Shown: positions 24,275-37,563 of the stretch, in pieces
Position numbering within the stretch: position 1 is the first letter of the stretch
How the letters are laid out: the number at the start of each line of letters is the position of its first letter
Assembly: GCF_023278565.1 (NCBI RefSeq)
Contig: NC_064676.1
Span: forward strand, 6,510,001 to 6,574,000
Reading direction: 5' to 3'
Origin: Colletotrichum lupini
Lineage: Eukaryota > Ascomycota > Sordariomycetes > Glomerellales > Glomerellaceae
DNA: 64,000 nt
Notes under the pieces: model-generated
The model's input: only the letters and a program-made list of their open reading frames with translations
Told to the model about the DNA's origin: nothing
Database searches by the model: none
Made by a program: the position numbers and the translations under genes

Positions 24275-24385
24275 GAGTAATTTAATAAACTAATAATAAC
24301 CCCCCCTAGTTAAGGTAAGAGTCCCGTGTATAATAGTAAGTACTTAGTTATTAATAGATCCCTAAGCAAATTTCTAACTAATTAA
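24275..24385 (+). repeat. Left terminal inverted repeat of the 12.5-kb element
   Basis: It begins GAGTAATTTAATAAAC and aligns with the reverse complement of about 36628-36738. Agreement is near complete over the first 85 bp after a short divergent patch at positions 5-11, then fades around AATAGATCCC and AATTAATTA. Confidence 0.8.
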
Positions 24386-27300
24386 GGGCTAAAAATATTT
24401 CACTATATAATCGCTTTACTACTAGTTTAAATATTACGAGTTTTATATAATAAGGGAATATACTACTTTACGCTTTACTAAATTATTTTAAAAATATTTC
24501 TTAATTATATCTCCTCTTAATTATATTAAAATTCGCTTATTATAACTAACTCTATAGAATTATTCTTATAAAACTTATTTATTATATATAATAATAATAT
24601 TATCTTAATACTTTTATTTTAATAAAACGAATTTAATTTATTATAAAATATCTAAAAAAATTTAGATTATGATAGCGTATTTACTTTATATCCTAATCTT
24701 TATAAATATTAAGCTCCTATTTATAAAGAATTAATTAAATAAGTAAGTATTATATAAATTTTACTTTTATACTAAATATCAATATAATACTTAAGTTATA
24801 AATAATAATTCTAATAATTATATTATTATTTTTAATAGCTTAAATATCCGTACTAAAACTTAAAATAACTAAGGTATTATTATAATATAATAGCTTTAAT
24901 ATACGGCCGGTATACCTAAGTTTTTTTTAATTATTAATAATAAAGTTACGCTTATTATCTTAACTAAAGCCTTATTTATAAAAGAAATTGAGCGGCTATA
25001 GGATATAGTATATTTAATTTTCTATTTCTTAATATTAAGAATTATTAAAAAATAATAAATTTAATATAATACTTAACGAAGTATTATTAATTTTTTAATA
25101 ATTAGTATTATTTTAGGAAATATACCTATAACGTAATATTATTATACTTACTAAGGTAATAAAGCCTATTTATATATACCCTATAATAACTTTTATTATA
25201 TAATTATTTTAAAAAACCTTATTAAAAAGTATAATATATTACGAAACAGAGTTAAGATATTTAATATTATAAAAAAGATTATTAAGTAAGTCCGGTTATT
25301 TAAAAACCATTTTAGAAACGTTTTAAAAACGTTTCGAAAATATTTTTAATCGTTTTTTTTTAAATAAAGTACTATTTATACCGTATACGCTAGATTTAAA
25401 AAAAGCTTTATATATTAAAAATAAAATACGATATACTTTTTTAAACTAAAAAAGATATAATATAATATATATATAAAATTACTTAACAAGATAATATAAA
25501 TAACTTATAAAAGACTTAATAAGAGCTTATTAGTTTTTAGTATTAGATCTTAGTATACTAAAATTCGTATCCTTTATAAAGACTTATAAATCACTACTTT
25601 TATTTAATTTTATTAAATTAAGAATATTATATATAATATATTAAAATAGCTATAAATAAAACGGATACGTAGTTTATAAAAAAAAGGGGTTAAGAATACT
25701 ATATATTTATATCGAATTATTAAAAACGTCTTATTTATAATAAGCTTATTAAATATTTTATTGAGGGATAAGGCTAAGTTATTACTAACTAAATAAAACT
25801 TATTTTAAACTACTACCTAAACTTAAAATAATAAAGTATTCTATTAAATATTAATACTTTATTCTAAAAAATATTAAAATAATACTATTTATTATTTTAG
25901 TATTTTATAATAAATATAACTATCCTCTACTATTACTAAATAAAACTCTAAAAGCTATTATTTAAAATATTTTTTAAATTCTCTAGAGAATTAATAAACT
26001 AAGTATAAGTCTAAACGCCTTTTTTTAATCTCCTTAACTCTAAGAATTCCTAACTAAGAATAAGGGGCGAATAATTATAAATATTTATTAAAACCTTATA
26101 AAAATAGATTTTTTATAATATATTATCTATAAATAATAGATTCTTTTATTTCCTAACAAAAGTTAGACCTTAGCTCTTATATTATAAAAAAAGAAAAGTA
26201 AATAAGTAAATATACGTAAATTTCTTTAGAAATATAAAAAAATAGCTATTTTAAAATAATAATAAGTATATAATATATTTAGTATACGTACTAATCTAAT
26301 ACTAATTATATAGTTATTTACTTTTTTTAAAAGCAAGCGGAATAATAAAAGTTTAATAATATAAAATCGTTTATAATTAATATAAACTATAAATATATAA
26401 AGGGTACAAGTTAGTAAGAAATTATCTAGGGCTAGTATAGCTAGAATAATAAAAAAAGTATATTATAATACTAAAAATGTTTTTAAAATATTTCTTAACC
26501 TTTATTCTAAAATTACTAATATATTACTTATAAAGCTCTACCTCTTATATAAGTCTATATAAATACTAAAACTATAAATATATATTACTATATATTTCGA
26601 GCTATATTTAATATTCTAAAGTAAAAGTATTAAGTTTAGGTCTAATAAAAATACGTTTATAGAACCAGCCTTCTTAAAGTTACTTTAAATTAAATAAATA
26701 TAGTAATTAAGGGCTTAGGTAAATACCTTATTAAAAAGTTTAACCCTTAATAAATATAGCTTACGTAAGTCTAAAACTATATACGCTTATATTACGTATA
26801 TTTTAAAAAAAGTATTAAAGAACTCCTAAGTAAAAATTATTCTTATAATATAAACTTTATTTATAATATATTAATATCTCTCTTAAAATATTAAATAGTA
26901 CCTAACTATAACGAGCTATATAATATAATTTATTATAAATATTATATCTTACTATATATAGCTTATAGTAAAAACATTTTAAAAACATTTTAAAAAAAAA
27001 CGTTTTTAAAGTATTTCTAAAATATTTCTCGTTAATACCTCGCTTAATTAATAATAACTTATTATTTTATAAAAAACTTTCCGTAGTATATTAACTAAGT
27101 AAAGTATAAACGAGAACTATATATTATAACCGGGTTCTATAATAAAATAACCAAAGTTTTTTTAAAAAACTAGCTTTTAATACTTAATAATATAAATATA
27201 GTCGAAATCCTTTACTTAGTTTTATATATTAAAATTAGTTAGTATCTCCCTCTACTTATTATAATTAATAACTACGTATTAATAATTAACTATTATAAAT

Positions 27301-28993
27301 ATTAGCTAACTTTAATAATGTTTATAACTAAAATTAAAATCTAATATCGCGGGATTTTATAACGCGTTATAAGCATATTATAACATTATATTAAAATATT
27401 AATATTATAAGCTATTTTTAATATCTAATATAACGTTAAAATATATTTAAAATACGCTTTAATAAATACTTATTAACTATTAAACTAAACAAAAAAGTAA
27501 GAAATCGGGCTAAGAGTTTATAAACTAATACTAAAGAATTATCTCGTACTTAATAAAGAACTTATACAGATTTAGTTACTAATTAATAAAGTAGTTTTTA
27601 AAATAAGAATTTTAATAACTTTAGTTTTAATAATTATAATAATTTTAATAATACTTAGTCTTAATATAAAATAAGTATTTTATTTTTTAAAATACCTTTT
27701 TTACTAAATAAAAATTAAAACCCCCTAAGTTCCCTAGTACTTTATAATAATTTATAAAAATAAGCTACTTAATTATAAACGTAAATAAGTATAAATTATT
27801 TTATATTTAAAAAATAATAAGTAAGGGTTAATAAAATCTAAGAAAATAAAAAACGAAAAGAATAGGAGTTTAAGTTTAAATAAGAACGTAAAAAGCGCGA
27901 GTTTTTAATAAACTAGGCTTATAAAAAATATAAGTTTATTATAAAATAAAATCGCTTAAATAAGGTAATAAAAATAAAAATAGCGCTTAATTAATAAAAA
28001 TAGGAATAAGAAATAAGCTAATAAAATAAAAGCTCTTAAAATACTTTTATATTTATTTCTTTTTTAACTTCATTTTTATTTAAGTAATTTGAAATATTTC
28101 TTTTATAATATTAATATAAAATATAAATTAATATTTATAATATTTTATTAAATTATAAATAAGAATGTTTTATAGGTTTTTTAAAATATTAATAATAAGA
28201 GAAATTATTCTTTTAATAAAGTAATCTATTAAGGCTATATTATATATTACGTATTAAAAAAAGCTAAGTATATTACGCTTTATACTTAACTACTAATTAA
28301 AATAACTCCTAACTTTTTATTACTTATTTAAAAAGCGAGTTATTCTTATTTTAATATATATAAAACCTCTTAATATTAGCTTATATAAGTAGCTAAATTT
28401 TATATTATATACTTCTTTTTATTAAGTATTAGGAGACTCTTTATATATTTCTTTATATTTATAATAAGAATTAATAAGGACGCATAACGAATTAATACGG
28501 ATATATAGCTTTTAGGGATATATAATATTTTTTATTTCTAATAAGTCTAAAAATTTATTATTAATATACTTAGGTTTTATTACTTTTTTTTGAAATACTT
28601 ATCTCTTTTTAAAAAGATTTTTATATAATTATATTTTAAAAGAGCTTTATTACGAAACTATTATTAATTTAATACGTTTTATATCCTCTTTTATTTTAAA
28701 ACTATACTAGTTTATATACTATAAAATAGATTTTTTAATAGCTTACGTACTAAGCTTATATTACTAAGCTTAATTTAATAACTTAAATAATCAAAACTAT
28801 TCTATAAAATACTAACGCTCTAATAATAATGATATATTATTATTTATTATTTTAAATAAAAGCTATATTAATATTACTTAGTTTTATAAAATTAACGATC
28901 CCTATATATATAATAGCTTAATAAATAATATTTTATTTAAATTATTATAAAAACGTAATTATTATCTTATTATTTATATTAATATATTAAAAG

Positions 28994-29341
28994 GAATTAA
29001 TATATTAGTATTATAAATTAATATATTAGCGTCGCTCTTATATTAGTATCGCTATTTTACTTTTTAATTAGTTTAAAAAGAATTATTAATATAATTAGAT
29101 TTTATTAAATACTTATAAAGTATCCTAAGCCTTTATTTTTTATTTTTTCATATTTAAGTTATATTATTAAGCCTCGAAATTTAACTTATAGTATTTAGTT
29201 ATAATAGTTTTTATAATTAGAATTAAAAACGTTTTTTAAAACTAATTTTAAAATAATACTTTTATTAAAAAGCTTCCCCTTTTATAAAAACGATCATTAA
29301 TTAATTACGGCCTATTATTGTTATCTAACTAATTATTATTA
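28994..29341 (+). repeat. 345-bp dispersed repeat, copy 1
   Basis: It starts GAATTAATATATTAGTATTA and contains GCGTCGCTCTTATA. A near-complete inverted copy lies at about 32428-32768, and a partial direct copy of its first 80 bp follows immediately at about 29343-29425. It may be a MITE-sized element, but no coding content or target duplication was defined. Confidence 0.65.
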
Positions 29342-30509
29342 AGAATTAATATACTAATATTATAAATTCATATACTAATATCGCTCTTATATTAGTATTA
29401 TTATTTTATTTTTTAATTAGTTTTAAAAAATAGTACTTCCCTATAAAAATAATAAGAGTAACTATATTAATATAACTATTTTTATTATCCTCTCTAACCT
29501 AAGTTCTAATTTAAATTTTTAAAAATAAGAATAATACTATAACCTACGTACTCGTTTAGAATTACTATATTACTTATTTAAAATTTATAAATCTTAAATT
29601 AGTTAATAATATAAGCTTTTATAAATTTTAAATAAGTAAGGCTTTTTCTTATTATATACTTAAAATATATAAAAAGTAAATTATAATAACGTCTACCTAA
29701 CTACCTCTTTTAATATAATTATAATAATTTATTATTATTATAAACTACTTTTTATTAACTATATTTTTTCTAAATACTAAGCTATATTAACCGTTTACTT
29801 ATATAATTCCCTATTATCCCTCCCTTATTAAAAATACTAAACTAGCTCTTTATTTATTACTAAGATAAGCTTCATATTTAATTTTAATTTAGCTAACTTA
29901 TTTTTTTTATAAACCTAATTAATATCGACTTATTTTTATTCCTAAGTAAGTAGCTTAACTTTTTATTACTTATATTTTAATTATTATAAATAATATAAAC
30001 TTAACTAGCTAATTAGCCTTTTTTAAATAAGGCTAGTTATAATAAAATAAGCTATACTATATTCTTTAGCTTATTATAAAAAGATATAGTAATCTTAAAG
30101 TTAAGGATTTAGTAATATAAATTTAAAAAAGACGTTTTTTAAAAACGCTACTAAGGGTATACTTCTTATTTATTAAAAATAGCTAAATTTAATATTTTAA
30201 AATAGATCTTATAATAATATAATAATACTTAGCTTAATTAAAATAATATAATTTAGATTATAAAATCTAAAGAGTTTTAAAAATGGCTTCTTATTAAATA
30301 ATATTACTTTTTTTATAAACCGGCCTTATATTTTAATTAAAATAAGATATTTTAAAAAAAGTATTATTTAAAATTTACTTCGGTATTTAAAATAAGTACT
30401 TATATATTCTTAATTTATAAATACCTCGTTTTTTATATAAGCTTAGTAAAAGCGTAGCTCTTAATTATTAATTTTATTTTATATAACGTTAATAAGTTAA
30501 TATAAGTAA

Positions 30510-33500
30510 CTAAGACTATTTAAAAAATAACTTTTAATATTATTATTATTTAACTTAGTATTAAAAATAATATAAATACTAAAGTTCTAATATTTTTAAA
30601 TAGAATAACGGGCTTATTTTACTCTTAAAAATAAGTATATTACGTAAAAGTACTAAAAGATTAAGTATTAATTATTAAACTTTTTATAAAGCTTAGTCTA
30701 AGCTTTTTTAAAAATATACTTAGTTTTAATAAAAATAATAAGTTTTTATATTATAAAGACTTTATAATATATATAAAGGGGGGGCTTATTAATAAATATG
30801 TTAATATAAGCCTTATTTTTATTATTTAGTATAGTTACTATTTATATTAATAACTAATATTCCTCGTTATTAAACCTATTATTATTATTATTATAACTAC
30901 GGTCCTTAACTTATTTTTCCTTAGTTTTAAGTATAATATTAAACTTAATATAATAAATATAAAATTATTATTAAATATTTAAGAACTACTTATTTAGTAT
31001 AGCCTTTATTTATTATAATTTATAATAATAATAATAAAATAACGGACTAAGTATTAGTTTATAAATTAGTAAATACTTTTTAAAAAAAACTAAGAACTTT
31101 TTAATTTTTTATTATTAATAAAGTTAAACGTAGTATTATAAATCAATTTAAAATAAGTCTACTCAGTAACTTAAAAAAGAGGGAGCTTAAAGTAATTAAT
31201 ACTATAAATATTATTAAAGTTAATTACCTTAGGGAATAGCTTTTATATTTAAAAATAATAAAAAAAGGTTTAAATAAAGTTAATAAAGCGGTTTAGCTCG
31301 TTATTTATTTATTTTATTATATATAAAATATCTTATTTATTAAATAGCTTAATTAATACTATAATTAGCGAGTATTTAGCTAATTTCTCTTAGTTTATAT
31401 AAGCCCTAGTAATATAAATATCTTATTAAATAAATAAAAACTTTAAGAACTATTTTTAAATAATAATACGTATATTACGAGCCCGAATCTTAACTCGTTA
31501 GTTTATAATTTTAATAATATCCTTAACTATTTTAATAAGCTTATAATATAAAAAGTACGTAAAGGTTTTAAAATTAGGGTTATAATTATATTAATTATAT
31601 TAAAAGTGTAAATAATAATATAATAGCTACTTATTTTTTTCTTAAGCTTTAACAATAACTTATTATTTATAACCGTATTTATAAAACTTATATTATTAAA
31701 TACTAGCGTTTTATATAAGCCTAGGCTTATTAAAACGATTATATTAAAAAGTATATTAAATAATTTAGCCTCGAGCTTTATACTTATTCCATTTTATAAT
31801 ACTAAATTTATTAGCTTTTATAAAATTATTAACTCGGTTAAAAAAGTATTATAAGTTTAATTTAAATTATTAAGAATCGGTAAGTTTAAGATTTAATTAT
31901 ATAAAAAAAAGAGGATCGGTTATTTAAAATATAATAAGAGGCTATAGTTTAAAAAAACGCTTCGCTTTAAATAAAAAATAGTTATAAAAATAAATAAAGT
32001 AATAAGTTAACTTAGGGACCCTATATTTATTATTATTAATAAATATATTCTTATTATCGGAGTAGTATTATTATTGATTATTAATTAGTCTTAATAACCT
32101 ATTTAATAAGTTAAAGAGTATTACTAAACTACTCTATTATAAAATAAAAAAAGTTATTAAAATTATTTATTAAAAGAAGAGGGGTTATATTTTAAAAAGA
32201 ATTATAAAAAAGTAGTTTACTAAGTTTTTATTATTTCTTTAAAGAAATAGTAAATAAAATATAATATAAGCTCTATATTAAAATAATTATTTATAAAAAG
32301 TTACGTATTTTATAATATATTAATTAAGAGCTTAGTAACAAAATTATATTATTTTTTAAAATTACTAATTTTATAAAATTAGTTAATATTAAAGTAGCTA
32401 CTTTTTAAAAAGGGAGATAATAATAATTAACTAGATAATAATAAGAGGCTATAATCAATTAATAATCGTTTTTATAAAGGGAGAAGTTTTTTAATAAGGG
32501 TATTATTTTAAAATTAGCTTTAAAAAACGTCTCTAACTCTAATTATAAAAACTATTATAAATAAATACTATAAATTAGATTTCGAGGCTTAATAATATAA
32601 CCTAAGTATAAAGAGAGTAAAAAAATAAAAGCTTAAAATATTTTATAAGTATCTAGTAAAATCTAACTATATTAATATTTTTTTTAAACTAATTAAAAAG
32701 TAAAACAGTAACGCCGGTATAAGAGCGACGCTAATATATTAATTTATAATACTGATATATTAATTCTCTTATTATTATTTCCCTTTTTAAAATAGCCGCC
32801 TTAATATTAACTAATTTTATAAAATTAATAATTTTAAAAAGTAATACGACCTTATTATTAAGCTCTTAGTTAGTATATTATAAAATATACGACCTTTTAT
32901 AAACGATTACTTTAATATAAAGCTTATATTATATTTTACGTATTATTTCTCTAAGAAAATAAAAAAAACTTAGTAAACTACTCTCTTACGATTTTTTTTA
33001 AAATATAACCCCTTTCTTTTTAATAAATAGTTTTAATAACTTTTTTATTTTATAATAAAATAGTTTAATAATACTTTTTAGCTTATTAAATAGGTTATTA
33101 AACTAATTAATACTTAATAACAGTACTACTTCGATAATAAGAATATATTTATTAATAATAATAAATATAGGGTCCCTAAGTTGACTTATTATTTTATTTA
33201 CTCTTATAACTATTTTTTATTTAAAATAAAACGTCTTTTTAAACTATAGCTTTTTATTATACTCTAAATAACTAATCCTCTTCTTTTTTTATAACTTAAA
33301 TTTTAAACTTATTAATTTTTAATAATTTAAAATAAACTTATAATATCTTTTTTAATTAAGTTAATAATTATATAAACGTTAATAAATTTAGTATTATAAA
33401 ACGGAATAAATATAAAGCTCGAGGCTAAATTATTTAATATATTTCTTAATATAATTAGTTTAATAAGCCTAGGTTTATATTAAATATTAGTATTTAATAA

Positions 33501-34680
33501 TATAAGTTTTATAAATACGGTTATAAATAATAAGTTATTACTAAAACTTAAAAAGAGGATAAATAGCTATTATATTATTATTTAGACCCTTAGTATAATT
33601 AGTATAATTATAGCCTTAACTTTAAACCCTTTACGCACTTTTTATATTATAAGCTTATTAAAGTAGTTAAAAATATTATTAAAACTATAAGCTAATAAAT
33701 TAAAATTCGAGCTTATAATATATATATTATTATTTAAGAATAGTTTTTAAAGTCTTTATTTATTTAGTAAGATATTATAATACTAAAGCTTGTAAAAATT
33801 AAGAAAAACTAATTAAATATTTATTAATTATAGTATTAATTAAGCTATTCAATAAGTAAGATATTTTATATATAGTAAAATAAGTAAATAATAAGCTAAA
33901 CTATTTTATTAGCCTTATTTAGATTTTTTTTCACTATTTTTAAATATAAAAGCGATTCCTTAAGGTAATTAGCTTTAATAATACTTATAATATTAATTAC
34001 TTTAAGCTCTTTTTTTTTTTAATTATTAAATAAACTTGTTTTAAATTTATTTATAATACCGTATTTAGCCTTATTAATAACGAGAAACTAGAAGGTTTTT
34101 AGTTTTTTCTAATTAGTATTTATTAATTTATAAACTAATACTTAGTCCGTTATTTTATTATTATTATTATAAATTATAATAAATAAATAAAGGCTATACT
34201 AAATAAGTAGTTCTTAAATATTTAGTAATAATTTTATATTTATTATATTAACTTTAATATTATACTTAAGGCTAAGTAGAAATAAGTTAAGAACTATAGT
34301 TATAATAATAATAATAGTAAGTTTAATAATAAGAAATATTAATTATTAATATAAATAATAATTATACTAAGTAATAAGAATAAGGCTTATATTAATATAT
34401 TTGTTAATAAGCCCCCCCTTTATATATATTATAAGGTCTTTATAGTATAAAAACTTATTATTTTTATTAAAACTAAGTATATTTTTAAAAAAGCTTAGAC
34501 TAAGCTTTATAAAAGGTTTAATAATTAATACCTAGTTCTTCAGTATTTCTATATAATATACTTATTTTTAAGAGTATAGTAGGCCCGTTATTTTATTAAA
34601 AAATATTAGAACTTTAGTACTTATATTACTTTTAGTACTTAGTTAAGTAATTATATTATATATATATATATAGTCTTATT
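30510..34680. repeat. 4.2-kb palindrome: two 1.9-kb inverted arms with a 340-bp spacer
   Basis: The left arm (about 30510-32428) and right arm (about 32770-34680) are reverse complements over their whole length. Checks at several points agree, for example the GGGGGGGCTTATTAATAAATATG tract near 30780 against its complement near 34390-34420, and GGGACCCTATATTTATTA near 32017 against 33160-33180. The spacer is the 345-bp dispersed repeat in reverse orientation. The arms differ mainly by C/T or G/A changes. No gene is recognisable. Confidence 0.75.
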
Positions 34681-34870
34681 TATATTATTTATTATAATAA
34701 TAAGAGTATATATTATTATAAAATATTAATATTATAATTATAAATAGTAAATTATATTAAATATATAAATATATAATAAGCTTATAATATATTAAAATAA
34801 GTTAATAATGTATTATTTTATTATTTATGAATTAATTTATATTTATAAATATTAGAAAATTTGAAAAATA

Positions 34871-35123
34871 GAAATATTTAAGAAATATTTAAGATATATT
34901 AAGGAAATATTTAAAATATATCAAGGAAATATTTAGGAAATATTTAATATATATTAAGGAAATCTTTAGAAAACCTTTAAAAAAATTCTAAAAAACGTTT
35001 AGGAAATTTTTAAGAAATTTTTAAAAAATCTTTAGGAAATGTTTAAGAAACTTTTAGGAAATTTTTAAGAAACTTTTAGGAAATCTTTATGAAATTTTTA
35101 GGAACTATTTAAGAAATATTTAC
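34871..35123. repeat. 11-bp minisatellite, 23 units
   Basis: The stretch is 253 bp, exactly 23 periods of 11 bp with no length change, of the type GAAATTTTTAA / GAAACTTTTAG. Variation is nearly all C-to-T or G-to-A, pointing to an ancestral unit close to GAAACGTTTAG decayed by RIP. Confidence 0.8.
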
Positions 35124-36627
35124 GATTAATATATTATTTACTTAGTATTTATAGCCTTAACCTCTATTTATATATTTATTACGAATATTTATTTATAATA
35201 CTATAGTATTCTTAATTTATATAGTACTACTTTAAAAAAGTAAATAAAATACTTCTATTCTAATAAACTTTTTATTTATAAACTTCCTTAGACTAATTAT
35301 TCCTTATTATCCTTTAACCCTTAATTATACTTTTTATTTATTTATATTCTTAATAAAAATCTAAGTAGAAGTAGCGGGGTTTATTTAAAAATCCGTTTTA
35401 TTATTATTAAAATTATTAACGGGGGTAAGCTAAACTAGCTTACCCTTAACTACTTTATTATTCCGGCCTATTTACTTGGGGGTTTTAAAATTTTTTAAAA
35501 ATAATTAATATTAAATATAATAATATATAAATATTAATAAAATAACTTATTAAAAATATCCTTATTTAGCGCGAGTTTAAAATAATAATACTTACGAAAT
35601 ATTAAATAAATTAGCTCGTATATATTAGGGAGAGGGTAAGCTATAAAATCTAATTAAAAAGAGTATTAATTAAAAAATAAATTATACTTATTATAGCTAA
35701 TAACGTCTTACGATTTATAAACCTTATAACTCTCCTCGGGGCCGAGCTTAACGTTTACTTTTATCTAAGTAACGTCCTATTAAAAATAATTAGTTTTATA
35801 AACTAAAAATATTTTAAAAACATTTCTATTTATAGTACTATTCTTTTTAAAAAGGATAGTAAATAATGCCTTATTATTTATAATAGCCTTAGGCTTTTGG
35901 GGGGTATTTAAGGATATATTTTAGCCCTTTATAAATAATATTTTTTTAGCGTAATACTTTATAAAATATTATTAATAAAGCTAAAAATATTAATATAAAA
36001 TAAGAAATAACTTATAAGTAACCTCGAGGTTAATAATAATAAAAAGGGATCCCTTATAAAAAATCGTAAAGTTAATACGATAACCCTTTTTAAAATACTT
36101 TTTAAGTATACCAAGAAATAACTAATAATAGCTATTAAAATAAAAGCTATTAGCCTCTAAATAATAATAATAAAGTTCTCTTAATAATAAAATTACTTAA
36201 CCTTATTATTATAAAAATAAATAAATAAATTGCGTATTTAATTATAATAATAAAGATAAAATTTATATTATTAGTTTTAAATATAAAGAGATTCTTAGGC
36301 TAGCCCCTCTTATTATTAATATAAAACTTAAAACTATTATTATTATAATAATAAGAAGGTATTATAAAATTAATTCGAAAATATTTTTAATTAATTATTA
36401 ATAAATTTTAAGTATAATAATAAGTTTTATAATAAAAATTTCTAATAAAAGTTATAATAAAGGGTAGAAGTTTTAAAAAAGGGATACGACTTAGTTAAGG
36501 TAAAAAAAAAGTATAAATTAGAATTATTTATTATAGAGCGGACTTGAATTAAGTAATAGTACCCTAATTAGCTATAATTTATTTTTAAAATATTTCTAAC
36601 CCGAGTACCCCAAAAAAAAAAAACCGA

Positions 36628-36738
36628 AGTCTAATTAATTAAATTTAGCCGGGATCTATTAATATCTAAGTACTTATTATTATATACGGGACTCTTACTT
36701 TAACTAGGGGGGGTTATTATTAGTTTATATATAGACTC
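36628..36738 (-). repeat. Right terminal inverted repeat of the 12.5-kb element
   Basis: Reverse complement of the left terminus. It ends TATAGACTC immediately before TTTCGGAAA. Most differences from the left arm are C/T or G/A, as expected from independent RIP of the two arms. Confidence 0.8.
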
Positions 36739-37054
36739 TTTCGGAAACCGCATTACTCCCGAATTTCAATCTCGGACTCCTACTCAAGCCCGCTCAGTGC
36801 GCTGCTTACCTGACTCGGCGGCAAACCTATCTCCAGTGATGTGTAGAGGAGAGCGTCTAGCAAAAGCATCGCCAGAGCCCCATAGTAAGGTAATCATAGA
36901 GAGTTCAGTCTAGTTCATAGACTAATTTCTGATTGAACCTTCATACTGGTCATTCTGAACCCACGGAACCGTCTCAGGAGGTGTACCTAGCCGAAACTTC
37001 CGCCAACTACGGCTACTGAATTTGTGCTAGAAGCTGTACGGTGTATAGAGTTGA

Positions 37055-37064
37055 TATATAAATA
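37055..37064 (+). promoter_or_regulatory. TATA-like box upstream of the secreted protein gene
   Basis: TATATAAATA stands about 155 bp before the ATG at 37219, a plausible distance for a strongly expressed fungal gene with a leader of about 100 nt. No experimental support exists. Confidence 0.4.
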
Positions 37065-37218
37065 CTAGCTAGTTCTTTGAAGCAACGTCAAATACTACTA
37101 TAAACGCCAAGCAATATCACAACTCCCTAAGTAAGAACAAGGAACCTACGCCTCATACGTTACCATTTCCATACTTTAAGACGGAAAAAATCCTCAAACT
37201 CAATCAAAGACAGCTACG

Positions 37219-37563
37219 ATGCAATTCTCGGCCATCTCTATCATGGCCGTAGCCCTGCTTTCGGGCCAAACCCTCGCAAGTTGCGGAGAAGGAACCTTTA
37301 ACGGCAAATACAACGGGTACAAGCGAATCTCAAACTGCAACCTCAACGCAAACAACGTCTACTTCTGCGGAGACTCTGGCACATCCGTCGTCCACAAGCA
37401 AAGTCAGCTTGTACTTCGCGCTGGAAAGGTCGATTCGACAGTCTTGGTCAACTGTAACGGGTACGGCTTCTTGTACCACTGTTCAGCCGGCGAAGAAGGC
37501 CGGTTCAGGGAGCCGCAGTGTAAGGGTGCGGTTTGGGAGGTTGAGAACATCAAGGAGACTTGA
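37219..37563 (+). CDS. Small secreted cysteine-rich protein, effector candidate
   Basis: A single-exon 114-aa protein. Residues 1-20 form a typical signal peptide (MQFSAISIMAVALLSGQTLA), with cleavage probably before Ser21 or Cys22. The 94-residue mature part has six cysteines (22, 40, 50, 79, 88, 101), an even number suited to three disulfides, and no further membrane segment. I do not recognise the family. Size, secretion and cysteine content are those of plant-pathogen or symbiont effectors and of small antimicrobial proteins. It is the only gene in a 1.5-kb island between two RIP-mutated transposons, a location typical of fungal effector genes. No function is assigned. Confidence 0.82.
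   Translation: MQFSAISIMAVALLSGQTLASCGEGTFNGKYNGYKRISNCNLNANNVYFCGDSGTSVVHKQSQLVLRAGKVDSTVLVNCNGYGFLYHCSAGEEGRFREPQCKGAVWEVENIKET

Larger units (their letters stand above)
24275..36738. mobile_element. 12.5-kb TIR element with 9-bp target duplication, Mutator-like, heavily RIP-mutated
   Basis: The block is bounded by a perfect 9-bp direct repeat TTTCGGAAA (24266-24274 and 36739-36747). Terminal inverted repeats of roughly 110 bp begin GAGT and share TAAACTAATAATAACCCCCC and AAGAGTCCCG. A 9-bp duplication with long TIRs is typical of Mutator-like elements (in fungi, Hop-type). The interior is extremely AT-rich with no usable frame, so no transposase could be read and the family assignment is an inference from the ends. 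The length exceeds a usual MULE and suggests nested insertions. A 4-kb palindrome, a 345-bp repeat pair and an 11-bp minisatellite lie inside. Confidence 0.75.

Noticed and set aside
25300..27010. Clusters of AAACGTTTTAAAAACG-type short repeats resembling a CRISPR-like or satellite array
   Set aside because: Irregular spacing and no conserved unit; they are decayed AT-rich tracts of a eukaryotic repeat.
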